From UBA5070 sp035352895 (GTDB lineage: Bacteria > Fibrobacterota > Fibrobacteria > UBA5070), in the NCBI GenBank assembly GCA_035352895.1, contig DAOPYN010000009.1, forward strand, positions 1-64,000: 64,000 nt of DNA. The letters run 5' to 3'. Position 1 is the stretch's first letter. Every line of letters starts with the position of its first letter. The notes under the pieces are model-generated. The model saw nothing but the letters and a program-made list of their open reading frames with translations. It ran no database searches and was not told the origin of the DNA. The position numbers and the translations under genes are program-made. Below, piece by piece: positions 33,144 through 41,012 of the stretch.

Positions 33144-35815
33144 GCGCTCCCTCCGCCGACCAGTCCCCGAACTTCGGTGGGGTGCGAGGATCCGGGATTG
33201 GTGCTGGCCGTGCTTCCGAAGCCCCATTGCTTGTTTCGCAACTCCTGGATCGCGGACGCATTCAGGTAGTCTTCCTCGGGGAGGATGCCATCGGGGAGCG
33301 ATGGTCGCGGGTGGGTGCGTTCCCACGACTCGGTGGCCTGTGCCCTCGCCGATTCCAATGCGGCCTCGGCGGACACCCTGCTTCGCTCCAGACCTCTCAA
33401 TGTGTCCTTTTCTTGCGACTCGATGGAGGCCAACTCGGAAAGCTTGACCTGGAGTTGCTTCTTCAACGCGTCCAGTTGCGTCCGCTTCCTGTTCCTGAAG
33501 CGGGAAACCAGGTTCGACAACCCGATTCCGGCGGCCATCGTCGCGATCCCGGCCGCGATCCCGATCCTGGCCGAGTGGAAGGCCTCGGATCCCAGAATGA
33601 CTCCACCTGCCGAAGCGGTGCCCATCGCGATGCGCTCTTTCCAGCCGAATCTCTCGTCCGGGATGGGGGCGCTCTCGATGGTTCGGATCGCTTCGGTCAT
33701 CCGCTCGCAATCGGCCTTGGCTGCCTTCTTCCGATCTGCGATGGCGCTCTTCGTCTGTGCCTCCGCGTCTCGCGCGGCCTCCACGGCCAGGGCGATGGCG
33801 GTCAACGCGGGGCTTTGGAGCTGGGTGTCCCTTTCGAGATTCCAGGCCCGGAGGCGAGTAGGCAGCTCCCCATGCGCGGTTCGGCACCCTTGGCACCTGG
33901 GAACGCCGACCTCCGTGGTGGACCATTCCTTGAGTTCCCCGAAAAGCCCCTTGGTCTTCCGGATTCCACTGGACATGGCCAGCCGGATTTCTGATCCCTG
34001 GGACTCGACGCTCCGGCCGCAGAAGTGGCATGTTCGTCCGCCCCCGGCCTTCGGTGGCAGGACGGTGATCTTCGGCTTCGACGGATGGTATTTCGCACGG
34101 AGCTTGCTCGCGTCGGCGCTTCCGCCCAGGTCGCTCACCTGTTTCTTGATCACATCGAGGTTCTTGCGCACCCCGGGGTCTCCCGGATCGACCTCGTCGG
34201 CCAGGAGCATCCGGGCGAGTCCGCCTTCCAGGGAAGCGCGGAGGGTCGCCTTCTTCTTCTCGATTTCCTTGTCCTCCTTGTCGGAGCACGAAGAACACAT
34301 GAACAGGGTGAGGTCGAGCGTTCCCACCTTGTGGGTGAAACGGATCCAGCGCGAATAGGAGGAGCTTCCGCAGCACATGCAGCCGGGCATCATGTACGAA
34401 GGCGTTTCCGGAGTGGGCAGGCTGAACAGGAAGCTGGAAAGCCGGTCCGTTCCCACCAGGGATTGGATCTTCGCCAGGATCGCCTTCCGCTGGCTCGACT
34501 GCGGCTCGAAGTCGTTCCAAGCCGCATTTCCCGTGCGGATCGCATTCAGGCTCAGGCAGTTGGAGACCGCGCGCCGCAGAGGTTTGCCGATGGCCGGATC
34601 CAGCGAGCAGAGGATGTCCATGGCACCGTCGAAATCGCCGCTCTTGACCTTCGCCCTGGCGGTTTCCATCGATGCCAAGGTGTCGGCGGGAAGATCCCAG
34701 TACCCTTCGGAGCACCAGTCGTTGCCGGCCTCCTGGTTTCCTTTCAGGGTGGCGATCTCGTCGGCGAGCTTCTGCTTGCGGCCTTCCGAACCGGCGATCT
34801 CGCGGGCCGATTCCAGGAGGGAGATCGCCTTCTTCCAGAGGTTGGTGGTGTTGGCGAACAGCCACGTCCCGTCGGACATCGCTTCGGCGACGGAATCGTG
34901 CGCGCTCTGCCTCACCACGTCCTCGTCGTCCAGGAGCGAATCGAGGACATCCAGGGAGCGCACGGACTGGTCCTGGATTCCTCGAACGATTTCGTCGGCC
35001 TTGTGGGGCGTGGCGGTCCATTGACGCTTGGCCGCATCGATCGCCGATTGGATCTGGTTCCGCACCGGTTTGGTGGCTTGGCGCATCACCTGTTCGAACA
35101 GGTGGAGGTCGTTGCCGGTGCAGGCGCCCCGGAGTCCGGATGCGATGTCTGGTGCGGTTTTCGATTGGCCGTCGATCGAAATTTCGATCGCCTTCAGGAG
35201 TCCCAGTCTGAGGACGGCGGGAAACACCGCTTCGCGCAGCTCCGCGCAATGCGCATCGTCCAGGCGAACGTCGTTCAATTCCCGAGCCCTGTCCCGTGCG
35301 AGACTCCAGAAGCCTTCCAGGTCGCGCACCCTGCGCCAGAGAACGGCGACATTCGTCCATTCCGGGCCCGAGCCACCCTCGCGCAGCACCGAGAGCAGCT
35401 TCCAGACGGCTTGATCGTGCATGGCCATGGCACGGAGCGGCCCCGTCGATTCCTGGGCTTCGGTCCAGATGGATTCCGCCGCGGCGACATCGCCGCAGGC
35501 CAGCGAGACCTGGGCCTGGTTGGGCCGTCCTTCGATCGTCCAGAACCAGAAAACCTCGTCGTCGAAGCGAAGTTTCGGGTCTGTCAATCGGTTCAGGGCG
35601 GCCGCGGATTCCTCTTCGGTCGGAGGGGGTGTCGGCGAGAGGAACGAGGACGTCGCTTCGGCCTCCAGGCCGAGCTTGCGTCGCTTCTCGAGGCTCTCCT
35701 GCTTCCGCCGGACTTCCTTGACGGAAGCCCGGCCATCCAGGCCGAGCACGCAAAACGGATTCTGTCGATAGAGGTCGAGACCGAATCGTTCCAGGAAGCC
35801 TTCATCCAAGCTCAT
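33140..35815 (-). CDS. J-like zinc-finger membrane protein, paralogue A
   Basis: 891 residues. Residues 19-95 look like a degenerate DnaJ domain: NPFCVLGLDGRASVKEVRR at the start and RLTDPKLRFDDEVF at the end, but without the HPD motif. A helical middle follows, then two zinc-ribbon pairs: CMCC at about 479 with CSSC at about 507, and CHFC at about 590 with CQGC later. A hydrophobic segment near 740-780 (GIAAGIATMAAGIGLSNLV) is followed by a coiled coil. Residues about 255-566 appear identical to paralogue B at 41009-43690, while the flanks are diverged. The stop overlaps the FISUMP gene (ATGA). Confidence 0.8.
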   Translation of the reverse strand: MSLDEGFLERFGLDLYRQNPFCVLGLDGRASVKEVRRKQESLEKRRKLGLEAEATSSFLSPTPPPTEEESAAALNRLTDPKLRFDDEVFWFWTIEGRPNQAQVSLACGDVAAAESIWTEAQESTGPLRAMAMHDQAVWKLLSVLREGGSGPEWTNVAVLWRRVRDLEGFWSLARDRARELNDVRLDDAHCAELREAVFPAVLRLGLLKAIEISIDGQSKTAPDIASGLRGACTGNDLHLFEQVMRQATKPVRNQIQSAIDAAKRQWTATPHKADEIVRGIQDQSVRSLDVLDSLLDDEDVVRQSAHDSVAEAMSDGTWLFANTTNLWKKAISLLESAREIAGSEGRKQKLADEIATLKGNQEAGNDWCSEGYWDLPADTLASMETARAKVKSGDFDGAMDILCSLDPAIGKPLRRAVSNCLSLNAIRTGNAAWNDFEPQSSQRKAILAKIQSLVGTDRLSSFLFSLPTPETPSYMMPGCMCCGSSSYSRWIRFTHKVGTLDLTLFMCSSCSDKEDKEIEKKKATLRASLEGGLARMLLADEVDPGDPGVRKNLDVIKKQVSDLGGSADASKLRAKYHPSKPKITVLPPKAGGGRTCHFCGRSVESQGSEIRLAMSSGIRKTKGLFGELKEWSTTEVGVPRCQGCRTAHGELPTRLRAWNLERDTQLQSPALTAIALAVEAARDAEAQTKSAIADRKKAAKADCERMTEAIRTIESAPIPDERFGWKERIAMGTASAGGVILGSEAFHSARIGIAAGIATMAAGIGLSNLVSRFRNRKRTQLDALKKQLQVKLSELASIESQEKDTLRGLERSRVSAEAALESARAQATESWERTHPRPSLPDGILPEEDYLNASAIQELRNKQWGFGSTASTNPGSSHPTEVRGLVGGGSA
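34116..35052. repeat. Copy 1 of a 937-bp identical tract shared by two J-like genes
   Basis: This stretch inside paralogue A matches 41982-42918 in paralogue B at a constant offset of 7866 bases. Identity appears complete at the DNA level where I compared it line by line; the protein translations of all three reading frames examined agree as well. It begins at GCGCTTCCGCCCAGG and ends at GCCGATTGGA; outside these points the two genes diverge at once. Sharp edges point to gene conversion or recent segmental exchange. Confidence 0.88.
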
Positions 35816-36018
35816 GGGGCGAGGTTCCCCTTGCGCTGGTGCGACGCGTCGGCCCTCCGGCGGGAACCGGGAAATGCGGCGATCGGCTGCGATCCGTGGA
35901 CCTTGTCCGACGAAGATGGAATGCGATGTCGGGCTTCACTCATGGGTGGCGAAAAGCTAGGAAGATCAAAGGATCCACCGATCGCCAAAAACGGGTGCGC
36001 AACGCCTTCCGATGGATG

Positions 36019-36033
36019 TTGTCGTTTCGACAA
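36019..36033. promoter_or_regulatory. Palindrome TTGTCG-TTT-CGACAA, possible operator
   Basis: A perfect 6-bp inverted repeat with a 3-bp spacer lies about 200 bases upstream of paralogue A. Its form suits a dimeric regulator, but no matching site was found by eye elsewhere, so the role is open. Confidence 0.35.
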
Positions 36034-36247
36034 TGGAGGCCTTCCGTGGCGTGTCGACTGGGGTGTGAGTTCCATGGATGCATTCGACTTCGGGTTGGTT
36101 CGCGGATTGCGGCTCGAGAGGATCGGTCGCTCCAGGGATCCTGGATGCACCTCGCGTCCTTTCCGCCGCCGACACGAGGGAATACCAGAACCATCCGCTT
36201 GGGTTGCGCGGAGGATCGGGAAAGGACGACGATGATCCGCTTTGGTG

Positions 36248-36278
36248 GCGGGCCGTCCTCCGGCGGAGGACGGCCCGC
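36248..36278 (-). terminator. Strong GC hairpin after the Hsp70-like gene
   Basis: A perfect 14-bp stem (GCGGGCCGTCCTCC) with a 3-base loop starts six bases beyond the Hsp70-like stop codon. No T-run follows on the minus strand, so it may be an intrinsic terminator of the high-GC type or an mRNA 3'-end stabiliser. Confidence 0.65.
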
Positions 36279-36284
36279 GGGATC

Positions 36285-38846
36285 CTATTGCACCTCGATT
36301 GTGACAGGACCTGTCGATGTGTTCGACGGAAGCAGGGAGGCCAGCTGCCGGTTGAGCACCTTGAGCTCCTCCTCCACTTCCTTGATGGTCTTGGTGCCCT
36401 GGTTGTTGTCGGCGATCAGTTTCCTGCCCCGTTCCACCAGCGCCTTGGCGCGCTGGCTGTCGGTCATCTTTCCGGCCTCGTAGTCCTTCTCCAGCCATCC
36501 GAAGCGCATGGTCTCGAAGCCCGACAGGTTGGTGAGGCGGTGGACCATGATCTCGGTGCATTCATCCTTCGCGCGCTTGACCAGCTCCGCATCCTTCTTC
36601 CCGATGGCGACCTGGAGCTCGTCCCACAATTCGGCGATCCGTCGCTTTTCCTGGTCGGTGCCGTGGTCGCGGATCACATCCGCGGCTTCCTTGTGGGTCG
36701 TTTGGGCCTGGTCCACCAGGTTGGGCCAGGCGATGGCCTGTTCCGCTTCGTAGGTGGCCGCGGCCAGGTCGAGGAGGCGCCGGTTGAGTTGGGAACGCGC
36801 ATCCGGGTCCTGTTCGGCGGCCGCCAACAGATGGTCCACCTCGTTTTCCATGTTCTCGTCCTCGATCTGGGCGAGAGCGCCGCGGGCGTCCACGACTTCT
36901 CCACGCTGCGCCTCGTCCCTGGCCTTGGCCAGACGCGCCTTCTGGTCGGCGGCGCGTGCCCTGAGCTCCTCGAGCTCCGGAGCGGCCGACTGCAGCTGGA
37001 AGACCGCTTCGAAGTCCTCGTCGAGCAGGGGGATGAACACGTGCACGCGCACCTGCTGCGACTCGTTCATGCTCAGCTTGACCTCGATCTCGCTGCCGGC
37101 CGGCAGATCCCGGCGTATGTCCGCGCCGCGGATCTTGAGCATGCCGATGCTCCGGTTCATGTCCGCGCGGGAGTGTTCGCCTTCCAGCACGTTGATCCGC
37201 AGGATGTCGTCCTCGTTGCCATGGCGGAGCAGGCCCGTGGTCCGGTGCTCGTTGGATCCGCGGGCGGGAAGCTGGGTGCCCTTGCTCAGGTAGTGCTTCA
37301 TGTCGCCGTTGGCCAGCCGGATGCCGATGGAGTTGGCGATGGGCGGCTTGTCCGGGAGCACGCCGATGGTGTACGTGATCCTGGCGGGCGACACCTCCAG
37401 GCGGGTGCCGGTGGCGTTGCACAGTTCGATGTCGTATTCGCAGCGCCTCTTCTCTTCTGCGAACAGCTGGGTGAGGAACGCGCCCTGGGCATTCAGGGGG
37501 ACACGGCCCGAACGCCACTTGGTCTTGGTGTCCACGAACTCGATGGTGCAACCGGAAGCCGATTCCCCCTGGGGCCCCTGGACCTTCCCGCCGATGTCCG
37601 GATCGACCACGTCGCCCACCGGCACGTGCTCGATGTTCAGGGTCCACTTCCCCTTGCGCTCTGTCTGGTTGATGGCCGAGGCGGGGATGGTCTGGATGCC
37701 GGCGAAGATCGCCGCGCCACGGGCCACCGCGGTCACCGGATCGACGCTGAAGTCGAGCTTGGCGTTCAGGGCGGACTGCACCCCTTCGCGCACCCAGGGA
37801 TTCAGGGTGGTTCCGCCCACCATCAGCACCCGATCCAGATCCTGTCCGGAGATCCCCTTCTCCTTGAGGGTCCGGCGGCACAGGTTCAGCGAACGTTCGA
37901 TGAAGGGGCGGCTGACCTCCTGGACGTCCTGGGGGGTCAGGTTGAAGCTGAAGTCGACGGGCTTTCCGTCCTCGTCCTCGCAGAGACCTTCGATCCAGAT
38001 CTCGGAGGCGGCGCGGGTGCGGCAGACCTCGATCTTGGCTTGCTCGGCGTAGTACTTGAGCTTGCCGATCGGATCGCGCCAGCGGATGGAGCCGCGGCGG
38101 AAGTCGGGAAGATTGTACTGGGAGGTCAGGGCCGGGACGAGCTTCTCCGTCACGATGTCCCAGTCCAGCAGCTTGCCGCCCAGGTGGTTGTCGCCGTCGT
38201 GGTTGACCACCTGGATCAGGCCGTCGCGCACGCGCATGAGCGCCGCGTCGAAGGTGCCCCCGCCGAAGTCGTAGACCAGCCAGTAGACGTTGTCGCTCTT
38301 GGACTGGAATCCGTAGGCCAGGGAGGCCGCGACGGGCTCCAGGAGCAGGACCGCGTGGGAGAATCCCGCACCCGCGATCTGGGGGATCCCCTGGGCGATC
38401 TCGGTGGGCGAGGTGCCGCAGGCGGCACGGTAGGTCGCCGCGGTCTGCGGAAGCTCGAAGGCGGCGGGGACGGTCACCACGGCGGCGCGGACTTCCTCGC
38501 CCATGTTGGTCTGGACGTCCATCTTCAGGGACTTCAGGACTTCCGCGGAGAGTTCCTCGGGCAGCATCCGGCGCCCGCTGCGCAGGAAGTTCTTGGCTCC
38601 GTTCTCGCCCAGACCCATGCGGAGCTTGAATTCCAGGTCGCCGTTCTCGGGGTCGCCGATCAGGGCCCGCTCCTTGGCCTGGGCGCCCACGTGCAGGTTG
38701 TTGCGCTTGTCGATCCACACCGCCGAGGGTGTGATCACCGATCCCGCCTTGTTGGGGATCGCCTTGGCGTCGGTTCCGTCGACGACCGCGATGGTGCTGT
38801 TGGTGGTTCCGAGATCGATTCCGAAATCGATGGTGTGGCGTTCCAT
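36285..38846 (-). CDS. Atypical Hsp70 (DnaK-like) with inserted beta domain and long C-terminus
   Basis: 853 residues, about 200 more than DnaK. The ATPase domain (1-388) is complete: GIDLGTTNS (phosphate 1), YDFGGGTFD (phosphate 2, about 193) and LMVGGTTLNPWVR (adenosine, about 341). Residues about 403-497 are an extra beta-sandwich-like segment (TIEFVDTKTKWRSGRVPLNAQGAF) between linker and substrate domain. The substrate-binding beta domain (506-620) keeps the Hsp70 pattern (TTGLLRHGNEDDILRINVLEGEHSRA). Residues 620-853 are helical and coiled-coil-like instead of a normal lid. It follows a GrpE-like gene by 62 bases, so a dedicated chaperone pair is likely. Confidence 0.9.
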   Translation of the reverse strand: MERHTIDFGIDLGTTNSTIAVVDGTDAKAIPNKAGSVITPSAVWIDKRNNLHVGAQAKERALIGDPENGDLEFKLRMGLGENGAKNFLRSGRRMLPEELSAEVLKSLKMDVQTNMGEEVRAAVVTVPAAFELPQTAATYRAACGTSPTEIAQGIPQIAGAGFSHAVLLLEPVAASLAYGFQSKSDNVYWLVYDFGGGTFDAALMRVRDGLIQVVNHDGDNHLGGKLLDWDIVTEKLVPALTSQYNLPDFRRGSIRWRDPIGKLKYYAEQAKIEVCRTRAASEIWIEGLCEDEDGKPVDFSFNLTPQDVQEVSRPFIERSLNLCRRTLKEKGISGQDLDRVLMVGGTTLNPWVREGVQSALNAKLDFSVDPVTAVARGAAIFAGIQTIPASAINQTERKGKWTLNIEHVPVGDVVDPDIGGKVQGPQGESASGCTIEFVDTKTKWRSGRVPLNAQGAFLTQLFAEEKRRCEYDIELCNATGTRLEVSPARITYTIGVLPDKPPIANSIGIRLANGDMKHYLSKGTQLPARGSNEHRTTGLLRHGNEDDILRINVLEGEHSRADMNRSIGMLKIRGADIRRDLPAGSEIEVKLSMNESQQVRVHVFIPLLDEDFEAVFQLQSAAPELEELRARAADQKARLAKARDEAQRGEVVDARGALAQIEDENMENEVDHLLAAAEQDPDARSQLNRRLLDLAAATYEAEQAIAWPNLVDQAQTTHKEAADVIRDHGTDQEKRRIAELWDELQVAIGKKDAELVKRAKDECTEIMVHRLTNLSGFETMRFGWLEKDYEAGKMTDSQRAKALVERGRKLIADNNQGTKTIKEVEEELKVLNRQLASLLPSNTSTGPVTIEVQ

Positions 38847-38908
38847 GGATGCCTCGATGGATGGATGTGTGGAGTGGCTGCTCTGAAGTTCTTGGAAGGT
38901 GCGATCGT

Positions 38909-39490
38909 TCAGGGGTTCTGCCCGGGTGGCTGCGGAGCCGCCGTCGGCTCCACGGGCACGGCCACGAAGACCTCGCCGCGCTGGATGAGGCGATCCCCCA
39001 GGTAGACCACGGGTTGGACGGTTTCCGTCACAACCTCGAAGGTCACGGACTCCGTCGGCTCGATCTGGATGGCCTTCATGCTTTCGCTGCCGGCCGAGTA
39101 CCTGCGGCGGGTGGGATCTTCCACCACCAGACCGATGCTCCTCAGCGCATCCATGCCCTTCTCGAGGCGCGCCAGGGCCTTGCGGACCCTGGGGTCGTCG
39201 TCGGTGGGCTCGACATCTCCCCATTCCTTCCTGAAGAACTTGGTCTTCAGGTACCACAGGCTGGTGGCGGTGGTGGCCAGCAAGGCGGAATCGAAGGTCT
39301 GGATCCCTTTGGGAGCCGCATCGCGCACGGGAGGCTGGGTGGAGGAGGTCGGGCGTGCCGCGGGGGGCGTTCCCTTGGCCGGCCGGGATCCTTCGGGGGC
39401 GCCCAGCTTGCGGAGAGCATCCAGGCTCGCGGGAATCAACGACTTGCGCTTGCCGCCGTTGGAGGACTTCTTCGGGTTCTTTCCGGACAT
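38909..39490 (-). CDS. GrpE-like protein, probable nucleotide exchange factor of the Hsp70
   Basis: 193 residues. The N-terminal 60 residues are Lys/Pro/Ala-rich and disordered. The C-terminal part follows the GrpE plan: a helix (RVRKALARLEKGMDALRSIGLVVED) then a beta wing (MKAIQIEPTESVTFEVVTETVQPVVYLGDRLIQRGEVFVAVP), where YLGDRLIQRGEVFV matches the YLLGDRVLRPA-V segment of GrpE. The long paired N-terminal helix of GrpE is short or absent, so it is a reduced form. It has a good ribosome-binding site (AAAGGGATCC) and precedes the Hsp70-like gene. Identification is by pattern only. Confidence 0.68.
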   Translation of the reverse strand: MSGKNPKKSSNGGKRKSLIPASLDALRKLGAPEGSRPAKGTPPAARPTSSTQPPVRDAAPKGIQTFDSALLATTATSLWYLKTKFFRKEWGDVEPTDDDPRVRKALARLEKGMDALRSIGLVVEDPTRRRYSAGSESMKAIQIEPTESVTFEVVTETVQPVVYLGDRLIQRGEVFVAVPVEPTAAPQPPGQNP

Positions 39491-39611
39491 GGATCCCTTT
39501 CTGGTGAGGGGAGGGTTGGAGTGCCCTCCGATATGTGGATCTACCGCGTTCGGATGCCCAGGTTGCGTGGGAAAAATCCGGATCGGTGGTTTTTACCAGG
39601 AGATGCGGAGG

Positions 39612-41012
39612 TCAATCCAGATCGCGCAAGCGGGATTCGGCGGCGCTCTTGATCTGGTAGCCGTCGTATCCCGGCCAGTCCCGATTGGAAATCGACCTCA
39701 GGATGTCCTTGTTCTTCAGCCTTTCGACCGCCGCGACCTGGATCTTGGTACCCTTCTTCTCGTCCTGGGCCAGGCGGGCGAGGATGTCCTGGTTTTCCAG
39801 GTGGGAGATGGCGTTGGTGACCATGCGCCGTTTCTCGTACTCGTACTCGGATTTGACGGGCATCTGGGCGATCACGGCAAGGCTGTCCTGGTTGCGGATC
39901 TGGTCGGCCGCCGCCGCCTTCGCCCGGTCGGAGCCTTTGCCGCGGATCACACCCATCAGGATGGTGTCGTTGGTCAATCGCGAAACCGCCGCCTCCAGGA
40001 ACGAATCGTCGGTCTTGGGGTCCAGGGCGATCCTCGCCAGCACATCCTGTTTGTCCAGAAGCCGGATCGCCGCGAGTTTCACCGATCGGTTCGGGTCCCC
40101 GTAGTAGCCCGAGACCGGGAGGGTCGCGATGGCCTGGATGCTGTCCTGGTCGGCGATCGATTCCATCGCGGCGACCCGGACATCGCTCGATCGATGCTTT
40201 CGGACGATGGACATCAGTTTGGCCGGATCCTTGATCTTCTTCACGGCGACCTTGACCCTGGACTCGGTCATCGACCCCAGGTTCGCGAGGATGACTTCCG
40301 GATCGGAAAGCGCCTTGGCCGCGGCGTCCTGGATGCCGTCGGTCTCGAACGAGTATCCGGATATCTTCTTGCGTCCGCAAGCGTAGTCGGCAAGGAGGTT
40401 CTGGTCCTCCAATCCGGCCACGGCGGCGAACCTGAGCTTCGAGGACGAGGTCGATGTCTCGATCCATTCCAGGAGGGTCTTCTGGTCCTTGAATCGGCGC
40501 ATGTAGGCGACCAGGATGTCCTCGTCGTATTCCTTCTCGATCTGCTCCTTGATGAATTCCTGGTCGGTCAGCTTCCCGATGACGATCACCTCCACGGAAT
40601 CCGGAAGGGAACTCCCGGTGATGAGCTCCTTCAGGAGGGTTTCGTCCGTGATCGCCGAGATCGCGACCGCCTTGGTCTCCGACATTCCATGTCTCACCAG
40701 TGCTTCGAGGGCGCCTTGGCTCTGGATCTTGCCGATCTGCTCCGGCTTGACCATCATAGCGGCCACGATCTGCTCGCTGGGGGAGCTCTTGCTCTCCAAG
40801 GATCGGACGAGAAGCCCGAAATCCTTCTCGGGAATCGAGTCCATCTTCTCCATCGCCCGGGTCCTGACTCCGGACCATGCGCTGTGCCGGAATGCGATTT
40901 CCGGGGCGACCGCAGGGTATAGATGGATCCAGACCAGATGCAGACCAAGGAAGATCCCGACGATGGCCGCGTACTGGTTAGCCGTGATCGATTTGAAAAA
41001 GGAGCTGTTCAT
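39612..41012 (-). CDS. Membrane-anchored protein with HEAT-like repeats
   Basis: 466 residues. One N-terminal transmembrane segment (YAAIVGIFLGLHLVWIHLYPAV) leads into EIAFRHSAWSGVRTRA, which resembles the same region of the FISUMP protein at 31632-33143 (SFILRNSGWTSERIDA). The remaining 400 residues are short helical repeats of HEAT type, each with a motif such as VRVAAMESIADQDSI or VQVAAVERLKNKDIL. Such solenoids usually bind proteins; here most of the chain would face the periplasm. The ATG overlaps the stop of paralogue B (ATGA), mirroring the A-FISUMP pair. Confidence 0.78.
   Translation of the reverse strand: MNSSFFKSITANQYAAIVGIFLGLHLVWIHLYPAVAPEIAFRHSAWSGVRTRAMEKMDSIPEKDFGLLVRSLESKSSPSEQIVAAMMVKPEQIGKIQSQGALEALVRHGMSETKAVAISAITDETLLKELITGSSLPDSVEVIVIGKLTDQEFIKEQIEKEYDEDILVAYMRRFKDQKTLLEWIETSTSSSKLRFAAVAGLEDQNLLADYACGRKKISGYSFETDGIQDAAAKALSDPEVILANLGSMTESRVKVAVKKIKDPAKLMSIVRKHRSSDVRVAAMESIADQDSIQAIATLPVSGYYGDPNRSVKLAAIRLLDKQDVLARIALDPKTDDSFLEAAVSRLTNDTILMGVIRGKGSDRAKAAAADQIRNQDSLAVIAQMPVKSEYEYEKRRMVTNAISHLENQDILARLAQDEKKGTKIQVAAVERLKNKDILRSISNRDWPGYDGYQIKSAAESRLRDLD

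Larger units (their letters stand above)
35816..36284. other. 469-bp intergenic region between Hsp70-like gene and paralogue A
   Basis: No convincing gene is seen on either strand. It contains a strong hairpin next to the Hsp70-like stop (36248-36278), a perfect 15-bp palindrome (36019-36033) and presumably a promoter for paralogue A reading leftward; I could not place that promoter with confidence. It is the longest non-coding gap in the minus-strand run and splits the chaperone-like island into two transcription units. Confidence 0.6.

Noticed and set aside
34377..35024. Repeated 215-codon plus-strand frame also found at 42243-42890
   Set aside because: It is the antisense of the identical tract in the two J-like genes, not a separate duplicated gene.
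36078..39005. Plus-strand frame of about 975 codons opposite the Hsp70-like gene
   Set aside because: Antisense shadow; the minus-strand reading has full Hsp70 motifs.
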